Origin: Methylobacterium sp. Leaf117 | Lineage (GTDB): Bacteria; Pseudomonadota; Alphaproteobacteria; Rhizobiales; Beijerinckiaceae | Direction: 5' to 3' | NCBI RefSeq assembly: GCF_001422985.1 | Contig: NZ_LMNL01000023.1 | Span: 506,516 to 570,515, forward strand | Length of the DNA: 64,000 nt | Part shown: positions 34,931 to 43,390 of the stretch, piece by piece | Numbering within the stretch: position 1 is the first letter of the stretch | How the letters are laid out: each line of letters opens with the position of its first letter | Made by a program: the position numbers and the translations under genes | Notes under the pieces: model-generated | Database searches by the model: none | Told to the model about the DNA's origin: nothing | The model's input: the letters and a program-made list of their open reading frames with translations, nothing else

Positions 34931-37483
34931 ATGACCTCTCTCGACCCGGAACGCCCGAGCCACGAGAGGGCGGACCCGCCCCGGACGACGCCGGCGCCCC
35001 CCGAGGATACCCGGGCGGCCGCCCGCGAGGCCGCGGCCGCGGCCAAGGTTCTCGGTCGACAACTCGGCGTGCTGGCCCTGGGCGCCGCGCGGGGCGCCGG
35101 TCGCCGTGCGGCCGGCGCGGCACAGGCCGCCGGCCCCGCCTGGAAAGGGTTCGCCCACCGCATCCGGGCGCGCCCGCCCGCCGCGATGCCGTCGACCAAG
35201 GCCGCCGCAAGTTCCGCTGCCCCGAATCCCGTTGCCCCAAGGCCCGCTGCGACGCCCACCGGCCCGGCCGCGCCGGCCGCCTCCCTGGCCGGTCGCCTGC
35301 GGCGCCGGCCCTGGGTCGCGGCCGCGCTCGCCGTCGTGCTGCTGCCGCTGGTGTTCCTGGCCGGGCTCGTCCTCTACAGCTTCGCCACCCTGCCGCCGCT
35401 CGGCGGCGTCGTGCCGGAGACCGGGCAGCGGGCGATCACCGTCGAGGCCGATGACGGACGGGTCTTCGCCACGCGCGGGGTGTTCCAGGGCCAGAAGCTC
35501 ACCGCCGCCGAGATGCCGGCCCATCTCGGGCAGGCGATCATCGCCATCGAGGACCGGCGCTTCCGCTCGCACTGGGGCATCGATCCGCGCGGCTTCCTGC
35601 GCGCCCTCTACCGCAACGCCATCGGCGGCGGCGTGCGCGAGGGCGGCTCCACCATCACCCAGCAATATGCCCGGCTCACCTCCCTGACTCAGGAGAAGAG
35701 CCTGCGCCGCAAGATCCAGGAGGCGTTCCTCGCCCTGCGGCTCGAAGCCACGATGTCGAAGGACGAGATCCTCCTCGGCTACCTCAACACGGCCTATTTC
35801 GGAGCCGGCGCCTATGGGGTCGACGCCGCCGCCCGGCGCTATTTCGGCAAGGGCGCCAAGGCCCTGACGCTGCCCGAGGCCGCGATGCTGGCCGGCCTCG
35901 TGCGCGCACCCTCGCAACTGGCGCCGACGCGGAACTTCGGGGGCGCCAAGGAGCGCGCCGACGTGGTTCTGCAGACCATGGTCGAGACCGGGGCCATCAC
36001 GGCCGCCGAGGCCGACAAGGCGCGCGCCCAGACCATCACCCTGCGCACGCCCCCCGAGACGCCGCCCGGCACCAACTACTTCCTCGACATGGTCTCGGCG
36101 GAAGCCAAGAAGCTCGCCGACGCGCCGGGCGACGTCACGGTCCGCACCACCCTCAACCTTGATCTGCAGAGCCTGGCCGAAGGCGTCGTCGCCCGCCGCC
36201 TCGATGCCGAGGGCGCCAAGAAGAAGGCGAGCCAGGCCGCCATGGTGGTCCTCAACAAGGAGGGCGCGATCCTCGCCATGGTGGGCGGTCGCGATTACGA
36301 GGACAGCCAGTTCAATCGCGCCACCCAGGCCAAGCGCCAGGCTGGCTCGCTGTTCAAGCTGTTCGTCTACCTCACCGCCTACGAGACCGGCTTCAATCCC
36401 GACACGGTGCTGGTCGACCGGCCGATCCAGATCGGCGATTGGGAGCCGCAGAATGCCACCGGCCGGTTCAAAGGGGCGATGCCCCTGCGCAGCGCCTTCG
36501 CGCAATCGATCAACACCGTGGCGGCGCAGCTCGCCGACGAGGTCGGCATTCCGGCCGTCATCGCCACCGCGCACCGGATGGGCGTGACCTCCGAATTGCC
36601 CAACGTGCCGAGCCTGGCGCTCGGCTCGGCCGAGGTGACGCTGCTGGAGATGACCCGGGCCTATGCGGGCGTGCTGGCCGGCACCGTGCCGGTGGACGCG
36701 CACGGCGTCCATGCCATCCGGGGCGCCCAGCCGCAGCCGCTATACCTGCGGGCCGAGACCAAGGGCGGCACCGCGATCCCCACCGAGAGCCGGGCGATGA
36801 TGCTCGATTCGCTCCAGGCCGTGGTCGATGGCGGCACCGGCAAGGCGGCGCGGGTCTCCGGCCTGCCGGTCGGAGGCAAGACCGGCACGACGCAGGATTA
36901 CCGCGATGCCTGGTTCATCGGCATGACGCCTGACCTCATCGTGGGCATCTGGGTCGGCAACGACGACAACAGTTCGATGAACCGGGTCGGCGGCGGCGAC
37001 CTGCCCGCCAGCCTCTTCCGTGATTTCGTGCAGCGGGCGACCGCGCAACTGGCCAAGGGTCGCAAGCGTCCCTCCACCGCCCGGGGGGAAGCGGCCCGCG
37101 CCGAGCCGCCGCCCGCCCGCGAAGTCTCGTCCCAGCCCAACGCCTCCCCGGGGACCGCCGCGACCGTGCGCGGCGTGCCCGAGGTGATCGACACCGGAAC
37201 CCTGGCGTTCCGGGGCCGCACCGTCCGGCTCGCCGGCGTCGAGGGGGAGGGCGGCGCCCTAGCGCGGCAGCTCGCCCGCTACCTGCGCCGCCGCGAGGTC
37301 ACCTGCATGCCCGCCACCGAGGGCCCCGGCGAACAGCTCCGCTGCCAGATCGACGGCGACGACCTCGCCTCCCTGATCCTCACGGCCGGCGGCGCCCGCG
37401 CCACCGAGGACGCCCCCGCCGACCTCCTGGCGGCCGAGGAGCAGGCCCGCTCCGAGCGGGCCGGCCTGTGGAGTCGCCGATAG
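34931..37483 (+). CDS. PBP1A-type bifunctional peptidoglycan synthase with extra C-terminal SNase-like domain
   Basis: An 850-residue class A penicillin-binding protein. Residues 1-115 are an Ala/Pro/Arg-rich cytoplasmic tail, then a TM segment (about 120-150). The GT51 glycosyltransferase domain follows (AIEDRRFRSHWG near 200, GGSTITQQ near 238, then KIQE). The transpeptidase domain has the catalytic serine in AGSLFK near 475, SIN near 525 and KTGTT near 652. It polymerises and cross-links peptidoglycan. The last 100 residues are unusual. After a Pro-rich linker they read like a staphylococcal-nuclease-type domain (TGTLAFRGRTVRLAGVEG, then a GLW near the end), with the usual DAPE acidic motif missing. 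Confidence 0.9.
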   Translation: MTSLDPERPSHERADPPRTTPAPPEDTRAAAREAAAAAKVLGRQLGVLALGAARGAGRRAAGAAQAAGPAWKGFAHRIRARPPAAMPSTKAAASSAAPNPVAPRPAATPTGPAAPAASLAGRLRRRPWVAAALAVVLLPLVFLAGLVLYSFATLPPLGGVVPETGQRAITVEADDGRVFATRGVFQGQKLTAAEMPAHLGQAIIAIEDRRFRSHWGIDPRGFLRALYRNAIGGGVREGGSTITQQYARLTSLTQEKSLRRKIQEAFLALRLEATMSKDEILLGYLNTAYFGAGAYGVDAAARRYFGKGAKALTLPEAAMLAGLVRAPSQLAPTRNFGGAKERADVVLQTMVETGAITAAEADKARAQTITLRTPPETPPGTNYFLDMVSAEAKKLADAPGDVTVRTTLNLDLQSLAEGVVARRLDAEGAKKKASQAAMVVLNKEGAILAMVGGRDYEDSQFNRATQAKRQAGSLFKLFVYLTAYETGFNPDTVLVDRPIQIGDWEPQNATGRFKGAMPLRSAFAQSINTVAAQLADEVGIPAVIATAHRMGVTSELPNVPSLALGSAEVTLLEMTRAYAGVLAGTVPVDAHGVHAIRGAQPQPLYLRAETKGGTAIPTESRAMMLDSLQAVVDGGTGKAARVSGLPVGGKTGTTQDYRDAWFIGMTPDLIVGIWVGNDDNSSMNRVGGGDLPASLFRDFVQRATAQLAKGRKRPSTARGEAARAEPPPAREVSSQPNASPGTAATVRGVPEVIDTGTLAFRGRTVRLAGVEGEGGALARQLARYLRRREVTCMPATEGPGEQLRCQIDGDDLASLILTAGGARATEDAPADLLAAEEQARSERAGLWSRR

Positions 37484-37543
37484 CGCGCTTCGTCTATCAG
37501 TAGATGGCGCGGAAGACCGATAGACCGTTCGATTCGCCGATAG
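37477..37543. repeat. Phased CCGATAG direct repeats between PBP1A and serine hydrolase genes
   Basis: CCGATAG occurs at 37477-37483, 37517-37523 and 37537-37543, so starts are 40 and 20 bp apart, near whole turns of DNA. A related inverted copy, CTATCAG, lies at 37494-37500. The first copy covers the PBP1A stop codon. The last two are 66-92 bp before the serine hydrolase start. This may be a regulator site upstream of the hydrolase. Confidence 0.3.
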
Positions 37544-37608
37544 ACTTATCGAGACACCTGGTATCCAGTCTCGGCGCCGGACTTCACCGGAATCGAACTG
37601 GTCTGTCC

Positions 37609-39207
37609 ATGGTGTGCCTCACCCGGCTCCACGTCGCTGCCCGCCTCTTGTTTGCCCGCCTCTTGCCCACCGGTCTCGTGCTCGCCGCGGTCTTGATGGC
37701 GCCCGGTGGCGCTCTGGCGCAGGCTCTCCCGGGGATGCGGGCGCCGACCCGCGAGCAGGTCGTGGCGAAGCTGCCCGCCCTCGCAGCGCTGGCGCAGCGG
37801 GCCGTCGCGGCGGGAGAGGTGCCGGGCGTGGCGATCGCGGTCGTGCTCGGCGACGAGACGCTGTTCCTCGAGGGCTTCGGGCTCAAGCAAACGGGCCGGA
37901 CCGAGCCGGTCGGTCCCGACACGGTCTTTCAGGTCGCCTCCCTGTCGAAGGCGGTGACCGCGACGGTGGTGGCCGCCCTGGTGGGCGCCGGGCTCGTCGA
38001 TTGGGATGCGCGCGTGGCCGATCTCGATCCCGCGTTCCGGCTCTCCGAGCCCTACCCGACCGCCGCCGTCACGGTGCGGGATTTCCTGAATCACCGCAGC
38101 GGCCTGCCGGGCAGCGCGGGCGACGATCTCGAGGATCTCGGCTTCAGCCGCGATGCGATCCTGCCCCGGCTGCGACTGGTCCGGCCGTCGTCGAGCTTCC
38201 GCGCGGGCTACGCCTACAGCAATTTCGGCTTCACCGAGGGTGCCGTCGCGGCCGCGCGCCCGACCGGCAAGCCCTGGGAAATCGTGGCGCGCGAACACCT
38301 CTTCGATCCGCTGGGCATGAATGCGACCAGCATGGTGCACCGGGACTTCCTGGCGCGCCCCGACCGGGCGGCCCTGCACGTCCGGGTCGCTGACGCCTGG
38401 GTGGCCCGCCTCACCCGCGATCCGGATGCGCAGGCACCCGCCGGCGGTGTCAGTTCGAGCGCCCGCGACTTGGCGCGATGGCTGCGCCTCGTCGTCAATG
38501 CGGGACAGTTCGAGGGGCGCCAGCGCATCCCGTCCGCTGCCCTGGCCGAGACGCACAAGTCCTTGATGGCGCGCGGCCCGAATCCCGTCACCGGCGGCGC
38601 CTCGTTCTACGGGCTCGGCTGGAATGTCGAGTATGGCCGTCACGGCACCGTCTGGGGTCATGCCGGCGCGTTCAGCGTCGGCGCCCAGACGCTGGTGGCG
38701 ATCCATCCGGGCGCGAAACTCGGCCTCGTGGTGCTGACCAACGGGTTTCCGTCCGGCGTGCCCGAAGGCCTCGCCGACAGCTTCGCCGATCTCGTCTTCG
38801 ACGGGCAGGTGTCCCGGTCCTGGCTGCAGGAATGGGGCGCCGCCTACGGCAGCCTGTTCGCGCCGAGCCTCGCCGCCGCCAAAGCCGCCAACGCCGCGCC
38901 GGTGGATGCCACCGGGTCCCTCCCGCTCGCCGCCTATATGGGCCGCTACGCCAACGCCTATGCCGGCGAGGCCGTCGTGGCTGCCGTGGACGGCGCCCTG
39001 ACCCTGACGCTCGGGCCTAAGCCCGGACGGACCTATCCGCTCCGGCACGTCGACCGCGACCGCTTCGCCAGTTTCCCCGACGCGGAGATGCCCGACCGCC
39101 CCTCGGCGATCCGCTTCGCGATCGGACCCGGCGGCCAGGCCGACGCGGTGACGGTGGACGCCCTCGACAGCAACGGCCTCGGCACCCTCGCGCGCGTACC
39201 GGATTAG
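37609..39207 (+). CDS. Serine hydrolase of the beta-lactamase/AmpC-like family
   Basis: A 532-residue secreted protein when started at the ATG at 37609, which opens into a good signal peptide (basic start, hydrophobic core, cleavage after GALAQA). A start at 37504 would add 35 residues ahead of the signal and is less likely. Penicillin-recognising motifs are complete: SLSK (the catalytic serine, SxxK) near residue 114, YSN in YAYSNFGF near 203 and HAG near 348. A C-terminal beta-rich domain of about 120 residues follows. Relatives include class C beta-lactamases, D-aminopeptidases and esterases. Because it is next to a PBP1A, a cell-wall or beta-lactam role is possible but not shown. Confidence 0.82.
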   Translation: MVCLTRLHVAARLLFARLLPTGLVLAAVLMAPGGALAQALPGMRAPTREQVVAKLPALAALAQRAVAAGEVPGVAIAVVLGDETLFLEGFGLKQTGRTEPVGPDTVFQVASLSKAVTATVVAALVGAGLVDWDARVADLDPAFRLSEPYPTAAVTVRDFLNHRSGLPGSAGDDLEDLGFSRDAILPRLRLVRPSSSFRAGYAYSNFGFTEGAVAAARPTGKPWEIVAREHLFDPLGMNATSMVHRDFLARPDRAALHVRVADAWVARLTRDPDAQAPAGGVSSSARDLARWLRLVVNAGQFEGRQRIPSAALAETHKSLMARGPNPVTGGASFYGLGWNVEYGRHGTVWGHAGAFSVGAQTLVAIHPGAKLGLVVLTNGFPSGVPEGLADSFADLVFDGQVSRSWLQEWGAAYGSLFAPSLAAAKAANAAPVDATGSLPLAAYMGRYANAYAGEAVVAAVDGALTLTLGPKPGRTYPLRHVDRDRFASFPDAEMPDRPSAIRFAIGPGGQADAVTVDALDSNGLGTLARVPD

Positions 39208-39431
39208 GGATCGCTGGGCGCTTGGTTCGTCTTGGGTTTTTTGATGCCTGGCTTTCTTCGATGAATGGCTGTTTCGGGCGAATGTCCGACAGTCGACTTC
39301 CGGGCGATAAACGCTTTTCGTCGACGTCATCCCGCGCTGCCGGTGCTTTCCCGCGGACGCCACTCACAGCGTGCGGGATACGCACGCCGTCGCAACGCAC
39401 CGAACGTGCGGCACACCCTCGGATGACGGCA

Positions 39432-40451
39432 TCAGGTTTCGCGTAGCCACTTCCAGACGTTTTGCACCGTTCCCTGACCGCTGATCCGCTGGACGGCCTG
39501 ACGCTCGCCACGCCAAGCCTGGGGCGGGGCGCCGTACCGGTTGCGGAAGCTGCGACTGAGCAGCGATACGCTGCTGAAGGCGTAGACCTCCGCCAATCGG
39601 CCGATGGTGCGCCGTTCCATGGGATCGGCGAGTGCGTCGCGCACCGCCCGCAGGCGCTCGCCTCTTACGAACTGCATCACGCCTCCCTCCGGCTCGAACA
39701 GCCGGTAGAGCGTGGACCGCGAGACCAGCATCTGCCCCGCGATGAATTCAGGCGACAGATCGGGGCGCGACAGGTTCGCTTGTACGATCATCCTGGCCAG
39801 CGCCATCAGGCCGCCATCGAGTTCGCGGCCGTCCAGCACGTCCGTGGCATGCGAGCGATCGAGGAGGCGGTGCAGGAAGGTCACGAACTCATCGGCCAGA
39901 GCCGGGGCTTCGGCGGCGCGTGTGGTCGGCAATCGGCGATAGATGTCGAGAATGCGCGCCGCCAGCAGCCGATTGCGGACCGGATCGAACAGCAGGTCGT
40001 GCTTTTCGAGCGGCAGCCCGTGAAGGCGGGTGCAGGGAACGGCAATGCCGATCGCATCGGCCCGGTCGAGCAGGCCGTCGAGCAGGTGACGGCGGCCGAT
40101 GAGGGTGACGGTGCCCCGCGAGGCCGAGATCGGTTTGCCGGCGACCGTGCCCTGGAAGCGTCCGGATCGGTAGAGTTGGACGATGTAGTGGTCGGGACCG
40201 GCCTCGACACGTCGGCGATCACGCTGGAGCCGCTGGGTCGAGAGCAGCGTGCGATGCGCGACGAGGTCGTCGATCGGGTACGCGATGTTGCTGCCGAACG
40301 GCAGTGGGGCGGATGGCGTGGTCGGGCTGACCGCGTACATCGGCGCCAGGAGCGTGCGCCATCGCTCGAAGGCCTCTCCGGGCGGCAAGCCGGACGTCGT
40401 CAGGAAGAAGTGCGGCAGGCCAGCCTCGGCCGTGGTGTCGTCTGCACCCAA
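39432..40451 (-). CDS. AraC family transcriptional regulator
   Basis: About 339 residues if a TTG at 40451 is used. It is the only start with a decent ribosome site (AAGGA, nine bases away), and it keeps the conserved FERWRTLLAP segment at the beginning of the sensor domain. An ATG further in would lose that segment. The N-terminal half resembles the AraC-binding-like domain of the FeaR/NdhR type. The C-terminal 100 residues carry two helix-turn-helix motifs (MLVSRSTLYRLF and YAFSSVSLLSRSFR), ending in the RNRYGAPPQAWR signature. The target genes are not evident; the serine hydrolase converges on it. Confidence 0.82.
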   Translation of the reverse strand: MGADDTTAEAGLPHFFLTTSGLPPGEAFERWRTLLAPMYAVSPTTPSAPLPFGSNIAYPIDDLVAHRTLLSTQRLQRDRRRVEAGPDHYIVQLYRSGRFQGTVAGKPISASRGTVTLIGRRHLLDGLLDRADAIGIAVPCTRLHGLPLEKHDLLFDPVRNRLLAARILDIYRRLPTTRAAEAPALADEFVTFLHRLLDRSHATDVLDGRELDGGLMALARMIVQANLSRPDLSPEFIAGQMLVSRSTLYRLFEPEGGVMQFVRGERLRAVRDALADPMERRTIGRLAEVYAFSSVSLLSRSFRNRYGAPPQAWRGERQAVQRISGQGTVQNVWKWLRET

Positions 40452-41004
40452 CGAGCCAAATCCTTCGCTATCCGACCCGTTTGGCGAAGCACGGGAGCAT
40501 GACGTCGTTTGGTCGGGCAAGACAAATACTTGTGTCCGGTCCGATGACCGCGAAGCCGTCGCACGCAAGTCGAGGGGCTGCGTTGCGCGACATCGCAAGC
40601 CGGCATCCGTGGCGACACCGGGTCGCCAGCGGCAGGACAGCTTGGGGTAGAGTCCAGGCTGCCCGTTTCCGTTTGGACCTCCCGGCGAAGAGGTCCGCCC
40701 GGTTCGATGACGGGCGGACCGCGTCGTCAGCGCCGTCCGGAACGAACGCACCGGTGTGGGCGGCAACGGCGTGGGCAACAATGGCGCGACCGATGTGGTG
40801 CCTGGGCAGGACGATGGGTCGTGTCCTGAGGCCGTGAGGCGACTCGCATTCGCCACGCGAACCTGCCCGCCGGTCGCTCTCATGTCGGACCCAAGAGCAG
40901 GTACAGGGCTCGGGCCCGATCCGCCGACCCCTTGCGGGATGGCGGATTCAAAAGCGCCGCGCGGGCGCTCGGCTATCGGAACGCTCTGCTCCCGCGAGCG
41001 GGTC
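40452..41004. other. Long intergenic stretch without recognisable gene
   Basis: A 553-bp gap upstream of the AraC gene. Open frames exist on both strands, but their translations are low-complexity or Arg/Pro-rich and resemble no known protein. No tRNA or terminator was found. A Gly/Asn-rich segment around 40756-40800 on the plus strand could be a decayed remnant, though there is nothing to support that beyond composition. Confidence 0.45.
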
Positions 41005-41355
41005 TCAGACGCCGATCTCGCGGTTATGGAGGGTGCGCAGCTCGATGTAGCTCGTGGTGGCCCGGCTCCAGGTCGATTCCTCGCTCTCCTGAAGCTTTTT
41101 CGTCAGCGGCTTGTGCTTGTCGCCCTGGTACCAGCCCAGCACCACGGTGTTGCCGTCGGCGTCGTCGCATTCGATGCGGTAGGCCGGCTGGGCGTCCGGT
41201 CCGAGCCGGCTCAGGCGCACCCGCAGGGTCGGGTTCTTGGCCTGATCGGGGACCATGTTGAGGTAGATGCCGCGGAGATACTCGACGCGGTCCGGCCGGC
41301 GGCCCTTCAGGTCGGGGATGGAGAAGTTCTCGGCGAGAAGGTCGGGTTTAGCCAC
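41005..41355 (-). CDS. Conserved-looking hypothetical protein
   Basis: A 116-residue soluble protein with a GTG start. I do not recognise the family. It is mixed alpha/beta, has no signal peptide or TM segment, and shows a central block with the pattern YRIECDDADGNTVVLGWY followed by basic residues. It lies 73 bp downstream of the transglutaminase gene on the same strand and is probably the last gene of the three-gene set 41005-42610. Codon use is like that of its neighbours, which supports a real gene. Confidence 0.6.
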   Translation of the reverse strand: MAKPDLLAENFSIPDLKGRRPDRVEYLRGIYLNMVPDQAKNPTLRVRLSRLGPDAQPAYRIECDDADGNTVVLGWYQGDKHKPLTKKLQESEESTWSRATTSYIELRTLHNREIGV

Positions 41356-41428
41356 GTCGAAAAGTCTTTCTGCTGTCGGACAGGGAGGGTGAGGCGCCCG
41401 CCGGATGAAGGGCGGCGCGCGGTGGATG

Positions 41429-42244
41429 TCAGGCCGCGGCCGGAGCCTCTTCGGTCGTGACCACGAACTTCGTCAGGGTGTTGGCGCCGAAGGTCAGGGT
41501 CAGCGGCACGTCGGCGGCATCCCGGCCATAGGCGATGAGGATGCGTCCGATCCGCGAGGCGTTGTTGCGCGGGTCGAAGGTGTGCCAGCCCCCGTCGAGG
41601 AACACTTCCATCCAGGCCGCGAAGTCGCCCGGCGCGTGCGGCAGCGGCAGGCCGATGTCGCTCACATAGCCGTTGCAGTAGCGGGTCGGGATGTTGAGGC
41701 AGCGGCAGAACGCGATGGCGAGGTGGGCGTAGTCGCGGCAGACGCCGCGCTGCTCCTCGAACACCTCGAAGGCGGTCCGCGTCGCGCGGGCGTGCTCGTA
41801 GCCGAAGGTGATCCGGTCATGCACGTAGTCGCAGATGGCCTGCACGCGGCTCCAGCCGGGCGGCAGGTGGCCGAACAGGTCCCAGGCGATCTGCGACAGG
41901 CGGTCGGTCTCGCAGTAGCGGCTGCCGAGGAGGAACAGGAGGCTGTCCGTGGGCAGCTGTCCGATCGGCGTCTCCTTGGCGTCCGGCTTGAGCGTGTCGC
42001 CCTTGCCGCCGTCGCGCACGACGGTCTCGGTCTTCAGCGTGAACGTGCCCGCCGGAGCGGTCATGCGCTGGCACCAGTTGCCGAAGCTGTCGCGGTATCC
42101 CTCCAGGGGTACCGACGGGCTGGTGACGAGATGGTCCGGCCGCTCGAGGTCGGAGACCCGCGACGCGTGGACGTTGAGCGTGGCGATGACCGGGGTGGGC
42201 TGGGGAAACAGGTAGGTCATCTCGCAGCCGACGAGGATGCGCAT
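41429..42244 (-). CDS. Transglutaminase-like domain protein
   Basis: A 271-residue protein from the ATG at 42244, with a strong AGGAG ribosome site seven bases before it. The N-terminal half is the beta-rich bacterial transglutaminase N-domain. The core has the catalytic Cys in QRGVCRDYAHL near residue 167, His in GGWHTFDPRNN near 221 and the Asp just after it. No signal peptide is visible, so it is probably cytoplasmic. Bacterial relatives act as cysteine proteases or amide hydrolases rather than cross-linkers. Its partners at 42332 and 41005 are unknown proteins. Confidence 0.85.
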   Translation of the reverse strand: MRILVGCEMTYLFPQPTPVIATLNVHASRVSDLERPDHLVTSPSVPLEGYRDSFGNWCQRMTAPAGTFTLKTETVVRDGGKGDTLKPDAKETPIGQLPTDSLLFLLGSRYCETDRLSQIAWDLFGHLPPGWSRVQAICDYVHDRITFGYEHARATRTAFEVFEEQRGVCRDYAHLAIAFCRCLNIPTRYCNGYVSDIGLPLPHAPGDFAAWMEVFLDGGWHTFDPRNNASRIGRILIAYGRDAADVPLTLTFGANTLTKFVVTTEEAPAAA

Positions 42245-42331
42245 CGGGTCTCTCCTGGAATGGGGGCGTGCCGTGTTGCCGTCCTGCCGCGCGGCCGGCG
42301 CGACGCGCACAGGCGCGTCGGCGCGGGGGCG

Positions 42332-42610
42332 TCAGTGCAGGGTGGGCGGCGGCTCCAGGAAATCGCACATGCCGCCCGCATCCTCGACGGCCTCCATGAA
42401 GGCGTCGAGGGCGTCTTCGTCGGAGGCGAAGGGCTCGCTCCACACCGTCGACCAGCCGGCCGGATCGATGACCTCCAGGGTCCAGGGATCCTCGCTGTGA
42501 GCGGAGCGATAGACGTTCACCGTCACGGTGATGCCCGCCTGGGTCGCGCGCCCGGTCAAGTGCGAGTATTCTAGCGCGGGCGCGTCGACCGTGGGCTTGT
42601 CGCGGGTCAT
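42332..42610 (-). CDS. Small hypothetical protein upstream of transglutaminase gene
   Basis: A 92-residue acidic protein with a good ribosome site (GAGAGGA) before the ATG. It has a beta-rich start (ITVTVNVYRS, then WTLEVIDPAGWSTVW) and an acidic helix at the end (DEDALDAFMEAVEDAG). I recognise no family. It is 87 bp upstream of the transglutaminase gene and likely shares its transcript. Confidence 0.6.
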   Translation of the reverse strand: MTRDKPTVDAPALEYSHLTGRATQAGITVTVNVYRSAHSEDPWTLEVIDPAGWSTVWSEPFASDEDALDAFMEAVEDAGGMCDFLEPPPTLH

Positions 42611-42814
42611 GGGTGTTCCTCTCGAAGGGCGAGTTCACCGGAGGGTCCCGTACGGGTCCCCCTCTCATGAGCCGAATACGCTACTCTAGCAGAGCGCATC
42701 GGGAAACGGGCGGAAAACCTCGCGCGTTCGCATCGCGGGGCTTGACCCTCTTTCGACGCCTCGGGCCGATGAGGGCGCAGGCGGGCGTTCCGTCCCCCCA
42801 CTGGAGTTTTGGGA

Positions 42815-43297
42815 ATGAGCGCGGAGGCGATCACCATCGGCGAGGCGGCCCGCGCCACCGGCGTCTCCGCCAAGATGATCCGCTACTACGAGGAGATTGG
42901 GCTGCTGGCGCCGACCGAGCGCACGGCCAGCGGCTACCGGCTCTACGCACCGGCCGATCTGCATGCCCTGCGCTTCGTGCGCCGGGCCCGCGACCTCGGC
43001 TTCGCCATCGACGACATCCGGGCCCTGCTCGGCCTGTGGCACGACCGCTCGCGAGCCAGCGCGCAGGTGCGTCAGCTCGCGCTTGCCCATGTCGCCGACC
43101 TGCGCCGCCGGATCGACGCCCTCGCGGGCATGGCCCGCACCCTGGAGGATCTCGCCGCCCACTGCGGCGGCGACGCGCGGCCGGATTGCCCGATCCTCGA
43201 CGACCTCGCGGCCGGACCCCAGGACTCCCCCGGCGCGACACTGGCGCGGGGGGATCATCGCGCCGAAGGGGCGCCATCCGGGCACCGGACGCGTTGA
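42815..43297 (+). CDS. cueR: MerR family regulator, CueR-like
   Basis: A 160-residue regulator from the ATG at 42815 with GGAG eight bases upstream. The winged helix is typical: TIGEAARATGVSAKMIRYYEEIGLL. A long dimerisation helix follows. The metal-binding loop near residues 126-136 has the CueR spacing, with cysteines in HCGGDARPDCPIL. CueR senses Cu(I) (also Ag, Au) and activates copper exporters and oxidases by DNA distortion. No copA, cueO or chaperone gene is nearby, so its targets lie elsewhere. Confidence 0.85.
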   Translation: MSAEAITIGEAARATGVSAKMIRYYEEIGLLAPTERTASGYRLYAPADLHALRFVRRARDLGFAIDDIRALLGLWHDRSRASAQVRQLALAHVADLRRRIDALAGMARTLEDLAAHCGGDARPDCPILDDLAAGPQDSPGATLARGDHRAEGAPSGHRTR

Positions 43298-43390
43298 CCG
43301 CGTCTCTGGCCTCTTGTTTGCTGGATCGATGACGTCCCGTCCCGGATGCAGTCCGTCCTGAGAGCCGTCGCCTCGCGAAAGTCGCTGTCC

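Noticed and set aside
39325..39430. Possible second copy of the inverted-end element of 30955-31095
   Set aside because: Only the first seven or so bases of the ends (GTCATCC) match; the arms then diverge, so I do not call a repeat.
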